Assembly: GCF_001659605.2 (NCBI RefSeq)
Contig: NC_035161.2
Coordinates: 4,234,265 to 4,298,264 of the forward strand
DNA length: 64,000 nt
Direction: 5' to 3'
Source: Manihot esculenta
Taxonomy: Eukaryota; Streptophyta; Magnoliopsida; Malpighiales; Euphorbiaceae
In this document: piece after piece, positions 35,503 through 47,521 of the stretch
How positions within the stretch are numbered: the stretch's first letter is position 1
Layout of the letters: each line of letters begins with the position of its first letter
The notes under the pieces: generated by a model
Seen by the model: the letters and a program-made list of their open reading frames with translations, nothing else
Databases searched by the model: none
Told to the model about the DNA's origin: nothing
Program-made: the position numbers and the translations under genes

Positions 35503-38500
35503 GTGACCAACTCTTCATTTATTGTTATACATTCTAGGTATAATAGGTACAATATGCATTCTGACAGAGGTTGGATGTATGCAAGACTAAAAGATGGTCT
35601 ACTAAATCCTTTATTCCTTGAAGGATTAAATGAATTCATATCAGCTGCCAAACAGTTTCCAGACTGTTTGAATGGAGAACTTATTAGGTGTCCATGTAAT
35701 CGATTTAAGTGCCAAAATCGCAGTTTTGAAGATGAGAGTACAGTTAGGTTTCATCTGATGAAATATGGGTTTGTTAGGGACTATTATGTATGGTATTTGC
35801 ATGGAGAAATGCAAACCTACAATGAGGTCCACGGGAGAAGTAATGATTCGACTTACAACACTTGCAATGTGGAATATCAACATACTGAGTTCTCTAAAGC
35901 TTATGAACAACTAGTTGTAGATGCAGCAGGACCGAGTTTCTCCCCATCAATTAGTAATGAGCCTCCAAATCAATCTACTCAGAGATTGTACGACATGTTG
36001 GCCGCTGTTAATCAGGAATTGTGGCCAGGTTGTGAAAATCATTCACAACTGTCAGCTGTGGCAAGGATATTGAATATCAAATCTGAACATCATTTGTCCG
36101 AACGTTGTTTTGACAATATTTGCCAATTCATCAAAGAGATTTTACCTACTGATAATTTGTTTACTGATAATTTCTACTCTACAAAGAAATTGCTTGAAGG
36201 CTTGGGATTACCAATTCAGAAGATTCATACTTGCTTAAATGGTTGTATGATTTATTGGGGTGAGGATAATGAATTGCTCAGGTGCAAGGTGTGTGATCAT
36301 CCGAGGTACAAACGATTGCAAGTTAGCCAGAGCTCTAGTAAAACCCAAGTTGCTTATAGTAAAATGTATTACATGCCAATCACACCTAGACTACAAAGGT
36401 TGTACGCATCTAATGCTACAGCTAAGGATATGACTTGGCATGCAAATCATGGGACTAATGATGATTTAATGCATCATCCAGCTGATTCGCATGCATGGAA
36501 AGCTTTTGATAATAATTGGCCTCATTTCAGTGCTGAGAAACGTAATGTCCGTCTTGGACTGTGTACCGATGGTTTTCAACCCTTTGGACAATCTGGTCAG
36601 CAATATTCATCATGGCCTGTCATATTGACACCGTACAATTTACCCCCATGGTTATGCATGAAAGGTGAGTATATGTTTCTCACTATACTTGTCCCAGGGC
36701 CTAGAAATCCAAAAGATAAGTTGGATGTGTATTTGCAACCCCTAGTAACTGAGTTGAAAGATTTATGGGAGAATGGAGTTGAAACATATGATGCATTCAA
36801 TAAAGAAAATTTCAACTTGCGAGCTGCTTTAATGTGGACTATAAGTGATTTTCCTGCTTATGCAATGTTATCTGGATGGAGCACTGCAGGACGAACTGCT
36901 TGTCCTTATTGCATGGAAGATAGTGATGCATTCACATTGACAAGAGGAGGTAAGCAATCATGGTTTGATAATCATCGCAAATTTTTACCTCCTAGCCATT
37001 CTTTTAGAAGAAACAAAACAGCTTTTAGGAAGAATGTATCTGTTACTAAGAAAGCTAAACCACCTATTTCCGGTGAAGAAATACTTAAACAGATTGATGA
37101 ATTGGGGTTTAAGAGGGTTATAGATGAGGATGCATTTGAAATAAATTCCCGTCTATCAAAGCAATGCGGTTGGCGAAAAAGAAGCATCTTGTGGGATTTA
37201 CCGTATTGGAAAACAAATTTGATTCGACACAATCTTGATGTAATGCACATTGAGAAAAATTTTTTTGAAAATATAATCAACACTGTAATGAGTGTTGAGG
37301 GAAAGACAAAGGATAATGCCAAGTCAAGGGCAGACCTAAATGTGATCTGTGATCGGCCAGAGTTGGAAATGGATCAAGTCACTAGGAGATATCCCAAAGC
37401 TTGTTATACTCTAGATAAGCAAAGTAAGCAAGTATTATGTGATTGGTTGAAAAATCTCAAGTTTCCCGATGGATATGTTTCCAATATGGGGCGATGTATT
37501 GATATGAAGAAGCTGAAGATGTTTGGTATGAAGAGTCATGATTGTCATGTCTTCATGCAGCGGATTATGCCAATTGCATTTCGTGAGTTGCTTCCATCAA
37601 ATGTGTGGCAACCCTTAACAGAGTTGAGTAATTTTTTTAAGGAGTTAACATCTACCACTATAAGTGAGAGTGATATGTTGCGGTTGCATGGTGAAATTCC
37701 TTTAATCATATGCAAGCTTGAGCGTGTTTTCCCTCCAAGCTTCTTTGATTGTATGGAACACCTCCCTCTCCATCTAGCATATGAAGCATGGCTGGCAGGT
37801 CCAGTGCAATATCGATGGATGTATCCTTTTGAACGGTAAGTTCTTTTAACTTCACTTTAATTAAGTTATTTAATAATGTTTACTAATGTTGGTCATATAT
37901 TTTATAGATATCTGCGACGGCTTAAGAATAATGTCAGAAATAAAGCTAGAGTCGAGGGATCAATATGTAATGCGTACCTAGTAGAAGAAGCAACTTCATT
38001 TTGTGCACATTACTTTGAATCGTATGTCCAAACTAGACATCGAAAAGTGCCAAGGAATGTTGATATTTCAGAAAGTACTGAAAATTATGAAGGCAATCTA
38101 TCAATCTTCATGCAGTCCGGTCGACCAATAGGAAAAGGGACAACCAGATATCTTATGGAGGATGAGTATAAAGCAGCACAAGTGTACATATTATTAAATT
38201 GTCCAGAAGTGAAACCCTATATTGAGTAAGTTATCGTAAATAAGTAATTTATATATTATGTTCATAAATTACTTTTTCTAATGGAGTTGAGGTTTTTCCA
38301 GCATTTACATTGATCAATTGCGCTCAAATGATCCGTTGGTCAATGATTCTCAGATTGACATCAAATTGGAGAGTGAATTCTCTATATGGTTCAACAATTT
38401 TGCTCATGATTCGTGCAATAACATATCCAATAAGTTTATCATATCGCTTGCAATGGGTCCATTACGAAGTGTGACATCATACAATGGATATATGGTGAAT

Positions 38501-39118
38501 GGATATAAGTTTCAATCGAAGTCATACTGTGCAAGTAGAGCAACAATGAACAGTGGGGTGTGTATTAAGGGGTCAAATTACAGCAGCGAAGAAAGCGATT
38601 ACTATGGACAATTGCTTGAAGTTATACGTTTGGAGTATCCAGGTCTTCCAATCAAGCGAGTTGTACTTTTCAAATGCAATTGGTTTGACCCCACTCCAAA
38701 TGTAGGCACAAAGATCCATAGTAAATATAAACTTGTCGATGTGAATCATAAACGATCTTTTAATAGATATGAGCCTTTTGTGCTGGGAGTACAAGCAATG
38801 CAAGTGATATATACTCCGTATCCTAGCCTAAAGCGAGATAAAATTGACTGGTGGGCTGCTATAAAAGTCAAAGCACGTTCTGTAATTCAACTTCCAACAC
38901 AAGAAAATACACAACCTGCTGATGAACCATTTCAACAAGAGGAAATGGAACACACTGCCATAATTAGAGAAATTGATGATTCAACACAACAATTAAATGA
39001 TCCAACTGGGGATGTTATTGAAATTGATGATGGTGAAGAAAATGATGAAGATGAAACTATAATAGCAACAGAAACAGATGATGATGATGATGATGACTTA
39101 GATGTAGATAGTGAATAG
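35503..39118 (+). CDS. TnpD-type CACTA transposase (3 exons)
   Basis: Exons 35503-37835, 37908-38225 and 38302-39118; the phases agree (C-G|A and G-A|C split codons) and give about 1155 aa. A later ATG at 35554 (M-H-S-D-R-G-W-M-Y) is an equally good start and resembles family N-termini. Domains in order: transposase-associated N-terminal zinc-finger region (about residues 25-110, with C-P-C-N-R-F-K-C), the tnp2/Transposase_21 core (about 270-520, with G-L-C-T-D-G-F-Q-P-F-G and T-A-C-P-Y-C), the H-N-L-D-V-M-H-I-E-K-N-F-F block, DUF4218 (about 650-830), DUF4216 (about 950-1060) and an acidic Asp/Glu-rich tail. It would act in the nucleus, cutting the element at the CACTA ends. No disabling lesion is visible. 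Confidence 0.92.
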
Positions 39119-39207
39119 AAGGTATAACATAATTGATATCTATTTTTACTTTTAGTTATTAAATATGTTAACTACATCTTGATTTTTATAATGTAAATTT
39201 GTACAGG

Positions 39208-40870
39208 ATGAGAGGACGAGGACGCGGATCTTCATCACGGGGTCGAGGAGACCATGGCAGGGGTAGTGTCCACACAACTGAATCAGAAAATGTCAATCAA
39301 GATTTGGTACAACACACTGCTTTGATTCCTAGACCAGACCAGGGTGAGAGATCCACACCGGGTGCTGCATCATCCACTCCTGCATCAGTGCACACATCTG
39401 CTACTGCCTCAGCACCCATAGGTTTGCCACCTATTGCATCTACGGCTACATCTGCATCTGCTTCTGGTAGTTGTGCACCTACAGGGCTCAGACCACATAT
39501 TCACTTAGTAAATTCAGTGTGAGTAAAATTTATAAGTATTTTTAACTATGCATTTAATTTTTTTGCTTATTTCAAAATTATTTTGTTTGTCAATTATTCT
39601 TTTACAGCATGCAGCCTTCTGATCCGATTGCTAGGCGGATTACCTTGATCTTCAAGGAAAAGTTAGTAGCAGATGGATTTTGTTGGAAGAATGTACCAGA
39701 AGAGGTTAAAGAATTCTATTGGCAAGAATTTAAGGTAATACAAATTATATTGTACATGTAATTATTTTTACTGTGCATTATTTGTAGCTAAATGTGAGTA
39801 ATTACAGAAACACTTCTTATGGGAGGAGGCAATAGAACAACTGATGAAGATAGCTTGGAGGAAGAAAGCTGCCGAGCGATATCGTAGCCTTATGTGTAGC
39901 GTAAGGAATGGGAAGGAGAAGAGACTATCACTGACAGAAGGAGTAATGGATGCATGGCAATTCGCTTGGGGAGCAACTGAGTATAAAGAGAAATGCAAAA
40001 AATTCTCAAATAACAGAAAGAGTGAAACAGGTGGGCAAGGTGCTGGCCCATCAAGACATTGTGGAGGATCCATATCTCAGTATAGGCATCAACAACAGAT
40101 GGTACGTAATATTCATTCTCACTTAAATTTTTTCAAATACTTTAAATTTATCCAATTTATTGTGAATTTATATTGAAGCATGTTATTACTATTTATATTT
40201 TACTTGCAGCGCGAAAGACTAGGCAGAGATCCTCTACCTCATGAGTTATTTGAGGCTACGCATAAGAAGAAGGGTTCCTCAGAGTTTGTTGATGCACGCT
40301 CAAAGTCCATTCATGTGAGAAATTAAATAAATTTATAGTAAATTATTTGATTTGTAGTTTATACTGTTATATCACATGGTATTTTTTTTGAAGGATCGCT
40401 TTCTGACTTTGAAAGAGCAAGCATCACAGACAGATAATGACAGTAGTCAGGCATCCCGCGTTGATGAGGCTCAGTTATACTTTGAGGCAGTAGGTGGAGA
40501 GAAAAAAAGAAGGGTGTACGGTCTTGGATCACAGGCTTCAGTTTTCTTCCCAAACAAGACTTCTGCTAATACATCCTTCACATCAGCTCAGCAAAATCAG
40601 GATCTTCAAGATGAAATGGCTGATCTCAGACGCAAGCTACAGGAGCGTGAGGATAATGAACAAGCATTGATTGAGCAAAATGTGCGGATTACCTCTGAGC
40701 TCTCACAGGTGAAGGATTTACTTATGCAGCTTGTGAGTGAAAGACAAGGCAACCAGCCTTCAGCTCCCGGTGAGGGAACTTCTGCACAGCCTGCACAGCC
40801 TGCACAGCCTCCTTATCAAGCAGATGAAACAAATGATGAGGACGAGGACGAGAACACTACACATTTATAG
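39208..40870 (+). CDS. TnpA-type CACTA protein, Transposase_24 family (5 exons)
   Basis: Predicted exons 39208-39518, 39608-39734, 39808-40101, 40210-40314 and 40394-40870, all with GT..AG borders and consistent phase, encode about 437 aa. The N-terminus is an R-G-R-G-R-G/S-R-G-R-G-D basic stretch and a Ser/Thr/Ala/Pro-rich linker. The middle (about 110-300) matches the plant Ptta/En/Spm Transposase_24 pattern (I-A-R-R-I-T-L-I-F-K-E-K, W-R-K-K-A-A-E-R-Y, L-T-E-G-V-M-D-A-W, D-P-L-P-H-E-L-F-E). A coiled coil (about 345-395) and an acidic end follow. It starts one base after an acceptor-like TACAG (39206), 90 bp past the TnpD stop, which suggests both proteins come from one alternatively spliced transcript. 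It would bind the subterminal repeats (family knowledge). Confidence 0.88.
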
Positions 40871-41139
40871 TTTCTTTTTTCATTACACATATGTACTAGG
40901 ATAATAAAGAATTTGTTAATTTTTTGAGTTTAAAATTGAACAGCTGGATGTTTGGATATATGTTTGATTTGATTTACATAATATATGATATTGGATTTGA
41001 GTTCATTCATGACATTTGGTTTTTACATGTTGTTATTGAGATGAGTTGTAATATGTGAGTGTATTTACAGGTTAGTTGTAATATGTGAGTGTATTTACAG
41101 GTTTGTCTGATTAGATTATATAATTTATAATATTTTATT

Positions 41140-41568
41140 ATAATTTTATAAATAGTAACGGATTAGTAACGGATTAAGTTGTTACTGATATGTTAAAAAT
41201 AGTAACGGATTAGTAACGGAAAAATCCGTTACTAAAATCAACAAAACGGAAACTAAATTTAGTAACGGAATTTCCGTTACTAATCCGTTACTAAATTAGT
41301 AACCGATTTGTAACGGAAAAATCCGTTACCAAAAAATTCCGTTACTAAAATCAACTAAACGGAAACCAAATTTAGTAACGGAATTTCCGTTACAAATCCG
41401 TTACTAATTTAGTAACGGACTATAAAATCCGTTACTAATGCATTAGCAACGAGGTTCACTGTAACGGAAAATTTCCGTTACAAATCCGTTACAAAATGGT
41501 TTTAGTAACGGATTTTTAATAATTAGTAACGGAAATTTCCGTTACTAATCCGGGAAATTTTTGTAGTG
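41140..41568 (+). repeat. 3' subterminal and terminal repeats of the CACTA element
   Basis: Around twenty copies of AGTAACGGA or TCCGTTACT in both orientations, including two near-identical blocks 'aaatttagtaacggaatttc', then the terminal AAATTTTTGTAGTG. It mirrors the left end. The preceding 250 bp include a duplicated 'gttagtaatatgtgagtgtatttacag'-like unit (about 41045-41100; two adjacent copies). Confidence 0.85.
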
Positions 41569-41571
41569 GAC

Positions 41572-42348
41572 CTAGTACCTCACCCTGGAATGTTCCAGTG
41601 TTAGTGTGAGAAACGAAGGATGAAACCTTGAGATTGTGTAACGACTGTGAGCAGTTCAACAAAATCACTACCAAGGAAAGGTGTTCCCATACAGAATGGA
41701 TGATCTATAAGAACAGCTAGTAGAAACTGGTTATTTTCCACGATAGATCTGAGATCCGGGAACTATATGTCAAAAGTTAGAGAAAAGTCAGTTTAGCAGT
41801 TGAATAGAGATGAGATCTTTATTGATCAAAGGATTTTATAGTGAAGAGTCTAAAACAGAGGTAAGGGGTAAAACTGCTCAGCGACTCTGAGTATACAAAA
41901 CAATATCTACTGGGCGAGGCAGATGAGATGTTAACTGCCCTCAGTTAGAAGTCGCTTACCAGTTTATCCTATAAGAACAGGTGTTACTCCAGACTGATAA
42001 TCGATTGGATCAGCTGGCTGTTGTTGATGACGTCTCCAGTATGTGGTGAGCCGTTGAGGGGTGAAAGATAAAAGGTTAAATCCATGGAGTCCTGTAGAGG
42101 ATTAAAGAGATAGGATTTAACTGTTTCTAAGAGGAGAACCATTTGGTTTCCTTATTTCTTTTGTTCTGGAGTGGTGTTGGAGCCAATAGAGGTTCTGTAT
42201 GAACCAGAGGTGGAGATCTTAGGAAATCTCACCTGTATAGCATAGTTAGATCGGATTATACACATTCAGCTCGCAGAATAAAAGAATAGAAAGATCTGAG
42301 AAGAGAAATCCCTTAGAATCACCCCAAGAGTGTAGTATAGATAGGAGA
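41572..42348 (+). pseudogene. Family B RT fragment and chromodomain-region remnant
   Basis: After the gac duplication RT resumes with S-T-S-P-W-N-V-P-V-L, then a stop and a degraded L-R-L-C-N-D-C-E-Q-F-N-K-I-T-T-K. Homology fades after about 41770. From about 42190 it again resembles the pol C-terminus of family A (the 'gaggtggagatc...gaggatctcacct' region of copy 1 at about 16420). Most of RT, all of RNase H and integrase are missing. The solo LTR is inserted at 42354. Confidence 0.7.
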
Positions 42349-42353
42349 CCCGG

Positions 42354-44752
42354 TGTAATACCCGGCTAGACTCTGGTATCGGAATTCCTACCGTCCGGTG
42401 GAATCTCCGATGTCGGAAGCCTCTAGTAGGGTAGAAACATGTTTTTATAAAATGTTTTAAGGTATTTCATGGTTTTAAGTATGAAAATTAAATGAGTTTT
42501 TGCATGAAAAGTCTTTGAAGGAAAACCCAGGTTCGGCCGCCGAAAGTCAAGTTCGGCCGCCGAACATGCATGCATTTTGGAGGCACGTTAGGCCCCCGAA
42601 AGCATGAGTGAGGGAAGTTCAGGTTCGGCCGCCGAAAGTCAAGTTCGGCCGCCGAACATGGCATGCATGCGGAGGCAAGTTCGGCCCCCGAACGTGGCCT
42701 GGCCAGCCACTATAAAAGGGTCACTTAGCCGAAATGGGCGAGCTTTCTCCCATTTTCGGCCACAGCTAGCTTCCGACCTCCCTCTCCTCAGATCTAGTGT
42801 TCTTCCTTCAAATCCCCACCATTTTCTTGAGTTTTAAGCTTGCATTGAAGGTTTTGAACTTTTGAAACAAGTTTTGGAGCTTTGGGAACTCAGGAGCTCA
42901 TTTTCGTGGATCTCCAAGTTTAGGTCGTCTTCCTCTCGATCTTCAAGAGGTAAGAGCCGATCTTAAGCTCCTTATATGTTTTAAGTAAGTTTTAAGTTGT
43001 TTTATGAGTAAAGATGCATGTTTAGACTTGTTGATGAGTTTATGGGTTTTGATGTTTTGATGAACAATGTATGTTGTGTGTGTGTGTTGAAGTGTTGTAG
43101 TTGGGGTATTTGACAGTTTGAGACCCCTAGGTGTGATGTATGGTGCTTATGCATGTTTTAGAACAAGTTTATGCTTGATCTGAGAGTTGGGAGGCAAATG
43201 TGCATAGAGGAGCCAAAGTTTATGCCCTTTGGCAGAAACCAGGTTCGGCAGCCGAAGGGAGTTTCGGCCGCCGAACATGGCTGGGAAGGCAGGCCTTTCG
43301 GCTGCCGAAGTTGCCCCCGAAAAGAGACTTTCGTCTCTGTCTGGGACTTTCGGCCGCCGAAGGTGCCGCCGAACATGCATGAGTTTCGCCTCTGTCTGGG
43401 AGTTTCGGCCGCCGAAGGTGCCGCCGAACCTGCCTGACTTTCGGCTCTGGAGGGACTTCCGGCCGCCGAAGGTGCCGCCGAAAGTGCCCTGTCCAGCCTT
43501 TTCTTGCATGCTTCCTAGGAGTGTTTTGAGGTGTTTTTAGGAGGTTTTTGGGGGTATGTTTAGAGTTATGTTCTTGTTGTTTGGTGCCTCATTTGAGTCC
43601 ACCTGTGTAGGTTCGGACCCGAGGAACCGAGACCCCCGGTTGTGAGATAGTCGTTCAGAGTTCGTTGTTAAAGCTTCAGTCACCAGGTGAGTGGAACAAT
43701 CCTTTAAGTTTTAAAGTAAAGTAAATGAATAAATGAATGAATCATAAAGCATTGCCCATGCATCATTATGCCATGCAATATTTCAGGATGTTTGCATTAG
43801 AATTCACGAATATGCTGCATTGCATAAATTGATGTTGATGTGGATGGTTGTTGGGTGATCCATAGTCCTCTGAGGTTATGTTATGATGATATGTTATGGA
43901 AGACCAGCGAGGCCCATTCTACGCCCCTGGCACTATGTAAGAGAAAGACCAGCGAGGCCCATTCTACGCCCCTGGCACTTTAGAATGTTATGTTATGTAA
44001 GAGAAAGACCAGTGAGGCCCATTCTACGCCCCTGGCATTTGGAGATGTTGAGGACTAATGGTGACAATACCATCCTTTATGTGATTAGCTGTGATGTGTT
44101 GCATTTCATGAAAGCATGAATAAGAAAAAGTTAATTAATAATATACCTAAAAATGGAGGAATTATAATAATAATAATAAAATGAATAATAATATACCTAA
44201 AAATGGAGGAATTAAAGCAAATGTTTTTAGTTTCTGCTCATTGGGCTTTATAGCTCACCCCCTCTCCCCTAACCCCAGTCTTGCAGGTGCAGAGTAGATA
44301 GAGAAGTCAGCAGAGTAAGAGAAGTTTATGTAATAGCTTAGCTGTGGACATGGTTTGTTGGTAATGTAAAAGTATGAGATGTAATGTAATGTAAGTTTAA
44401 TGATGTGCTTGACTAGAGTCTGTTGTATTCCCTGTACACATGGTCTTGTATGAGATATAATGTTTTTATGATGCCTATGTAATCCAAGCCTATGTTATGT
44501 TATGTTACCCCATTGGAGTATTTGATGAGGACTCCAATGAGAGGTTTATGTTATGTTTGTGCATGCACAGGCTAGGCTTGGCAAAGAAATGTTTGAATGA
44601 AAGAAAAAGTTTTAAATTTTTATGTATGATGTTGACCATGTATGGGATGAAACAGGTTCACAGGATGTATGTTTGGCTTGCTACGGGTTCTGGCGGCCTT
44701 AAGCCGACCTGAGTCCTAGCGCCGGTAGCGGTCCGGTTTCCGGGTCGTTACA
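42354..44752 (+). mobile_element. Solo LTR of family A (diverged subfamily)
   Basis: A single 2399-bp LTR starting TGTAATACCCGGC and ending GGGTCGTTACA, flanked on both sides by cccgg (42349-42353 and 44753-44757) with no internal region. The exact TSD shows it arose by recombination between the two LTRs of a complete element. It shares TATA box, palindromes and donor-like AAGAG|GTAAG (about 42946-42955) with family A but differs in the tandem array (units 'aagaccag.gaggcccattctacgcccctggca' at 43900-44040). Confidence 0.92.
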
Positions 44753-44834
44753 CCCGGGAGTTCTTACTCCAGCGATATCTGTGTTTCTCTTTGGAGGGTA
44801 GATTTCCGCTTCGTTGTTTATTTGTTTGTTGTGT

Positions 44835-44871
44835 GAACATTCGGGACGAATGTTCTTAAAGGGGGGAAGAA
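44835..44871 (+). other. Hairpin plus polypurine tract, family B
   Basis: Stem GAACATTCG / CGAATGTTC (44835-44855) with a 3-base loop, then aaaggggggaagaa (44858-44871) abutting the LTR at 44872. The stem is identical to family A while the loop is one base shorter. Confidence 0.85.
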
Positions 44872-47521
44872 TGTAATACCCGGCTAGATGCAGACATCAG
44901 AATTCCTACCGTCCGGTGAAATTCGAGGATGTCAGAGGTATCTAGAAGGGTAAGAGAAATGTTTTCTTAAATATTTTAAGTGTTTGAAGGTTTTAAGTAA
45001 GAAAGGATTTTGAAGAGAAAAGACCAAGGTGGCAAAGTGCAGGTTCGGCCGCCAAAGGTAAAGTTCGGCTGCCGAAAGTGTTCTAGATTCGGCTTCCGAA
45101 GGTCATGTTCGGCCCCCGAACGTTGCATGGTTTTGCATGCAGGTTTGGCTGCCGAAGGTGAGTCGGTCAGCCCTCTATATCAGTGCCTCCAGTCGGTGAA
45201 ATGGATAAGGATTGCCTTCTTTTCACTTCCTGAGGTGAGGCCACGTCTCCATGAGTCATCCTCATGGTTTTATCAAAGTTTTAAAGTGTTTTGTTGTGGT
45301 TTTGAAGGTTTTGAGTGAAAAAGCTAAGTTTTGAGGTTTGGTGAGTTTGAAGAGGAGTTTCTCCATATTGTTGAGTGCAGATCGTTCAGCTTCTTGTTAT
45401 CAAGAGGTAAGTGAAGATTCTGAGCTTCTTGTGAGGATTTATAGAGGTTTTTTTTGGAGGTTTTAGGTAGAGTTGCATGTTTAGGTTTAAAAGCATGATT
45501 TTGATGTTTTGATGATGAAAGCATGTTTATGTGTTATGTTTGTTGTTTTTGTTGGGGTTGTAAGTTAGTTTTGGACCCCTTCGTACATATACTTGAGTAT
45601 ATGTGTGTTGAGGAGTTGAAGTATGCATGTTTTGAGAGTTGGCGTGAGGAGCTTGGTTGTGCACGAAGCTGAGTTCTGGATGAACTCAGGTTCGGCAGCC
45701 GAAGGTGCATTCGGCCGCCGAACCCCTTGGATGGTGGCTTTGGCTGCCACAGTTTGCCCCCGAGAGGTTTTGAGGTTCGGCTCTGGAAGGGGGATTCGGC
45801 CGCCGAAGGTGCCGCCGAAGGTTAGAGACTTTCGTCTCTGGAGTGAGTTTTAGCCCCCGAACCATGCCCCCGAAAGGGTTCGGCAGCCGAAAGTAGAGAT
45901 TCGGCCGCCGAAGGTGCATTCGGCCGCCGAACCCCTTGGATGGTGGCTTTGGCTGCCACAGTTTGCCCCCGAGAGGTTTTGAGGTTCGGCTCTGGAAGGG
46001 GGATTCAGCCGCCGAAGGTGCCGCCGAAGGTTAGAGACTTTCGTCTCTGGAGTGAGTTTTAGCCCCCGAACCGTGCCCCCGAAAGGGTTCGGCAGCCGAA
46101 AGTAGAGATTCGGCCGCCGAAGGTGCTTGAGTTTCGGCTCTGGAGAGGACATTCGGCCGCCGAACCTGTCACCGAAAGTGTTCTGTCCAGCCGTTCTTTA
46201 CTTGTTTTGCATACATGTTTTGAGATGTTCTAGAGGAGTTTTGGGGAGCTATTTATCAGGTGTATAGCATATGTTTGGTGCCTCATTTGCGTTCTCCATT
46301 GTAGGATTGGACCCGAAGAACCGAGGTGTTTAGCAGTAGTAGCTGCTTCAGAGTTAGAGGTAGCCCAGAGTTAGCCAAGCAGTGGCTACAGGTGAGTGGA
46401 ACGAAACTTCATATTTGATCTTGAGAAATGACACGGTTCTAGCATGATCCATGCATCATAAAATGCCATGTTATGTATTAGGTTGTATTGCATTAGAATC
46501 CACGAATATGATGCATTGCATAAGATGATAGTTGTGTGGATAAATGTTGGATGATCCTTAGCCCTTGACAGAGAGCAGATACAGAGTTATGGCATGAGAT
46601 AGCCATACCAGGTCGCCCCTGGATAGGCCAGGTCACTCCTGGTACTATGAGTTAGACAGTCAGCCTGTCAGATCAGAGCAGAGAAGACTAGGTGAGGCCT
46701 AATCGCCCCTGGCACAGTTGGACATGTTATGATGTCAGACAGTTAAGAGAAGTCCAGGTGAGGCCTAATCGCCCCTGGCGCAGTTGGACATACTACTATG
46801 TATGTAGAGGGCTCTGGTGACAAGTTCATTCTTGAGATGTTATGTTTGTGATGTGATGCATTCCATGAGAGCATGTAATGAATGACTTGTTTTATTGTTC
46901 CTCCTCACTGGGCTATAGAGCTCATCCCACTCCCTTAACCCCAGTTTTGCAGGTTCCGAGATAGCTATGGGAAGTCAGAGTCAGCAAGAGTAAAGAAAGA
47001 TATGCATGAATGTATGTTTGTAATAGCATCGTGGACATGATGTAAATAAAAGATTAGTTGTAATGTAATGTATAGATATGTACTGTCATATACTGGATAG
47101 ACTTGTGCTTTCCCTAGTGTCTTTGCTTTAGTGTGATGTATGATTAATCCCTTGTACATGAATCCTGTTTTACGTTTCTTGATGAGAAATGTGTGTATCA
47201 GGCTTAATGTATGGCTTTGATGAGATACCAGTGGTTTGTGTTACAAATTAAAAGGGTTTCAATCCCTTGACCCACAGCAGATAGTAGTCACTGGTATAGA
47301 CCCTGAGGGCCATTTCAGATTGGCATATCTGAGTAGCAGTAATTAAGCCTGTAGAGTTTTACAGGATTGTTGAGTATTTTTGATCATGTATGGGATTTAT
47401 CAGGCACACAGAGAGTATAGTTGGCTTGCTACGGGTCCCGGCGGCCTTAAGCCGATCTGGATCTTAATGCCAGTGATGGTTCGGACCGTTACAGAGGGGT
47501 ACCGGTTTCCGGGCTGTTACA
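44872..47521 (+). repeat. 3' LTR of family B, with an internal tandem duplication
   Basis: 2650 bp, 229 bp longer than the 5' LTR. The excess is explained by a 209-bp tandem duplication (units starting at 45701 and 45910) and a 20-bp insertion near 45053. Outside these the two LTRs differ by only scattered substitutions. Ends before the ctaaa duplication at 47522. Confidence 0.9.

Larger units (their letters stand above)
32930..41568 (+). mobile_element. Complete CACTA (En/Spm-type) DNA transposon
   Basis: 8639 bp with perfect 14-bp terminal inverted repeats CACTACAAAAATTT, flanked by the 3-bp duplication gac (32927-32929 and 41569-41571); removing it restores the RT reading across the site. 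Both ends carry dense subterminal repeats of AGTAACGGA in both orientations. Inside are a TnpD-type transposase gene (35503-39118) and a TnpA-type gene (39208-40870), each with splice junctions that keep frame. Terminal structure, TSD length and both genes fit an autonomous CACTA element. No frameshift or premature stop was found in the predicted exons. Confidence 0.95.
20163..47521 (+). mobile_element. Ty3/gypsy element family B, with three nested insertions
   Basis: LTRs at 20163-22583 and 44872-47521 start TGTAATACCCGGC, end CTGTTACA and are flanked by the 5-bp duplication ctaaa (20158-20162 and 47522-47526). Primer binding site and polypurine tract are present. The interior is related to family A but decayed: gag is split at 23509/30508 by a minus-strand family A element, RT is split at 32929/41569 by a CACTA element, and the pol tail is split at 42353/44753 by a solo LTR. 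Removing the insertions leaves an element of roughly 9 kb that lacks most of RT, RNase H and integrase. It cannot be autonomous. Confidence 0.9.
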
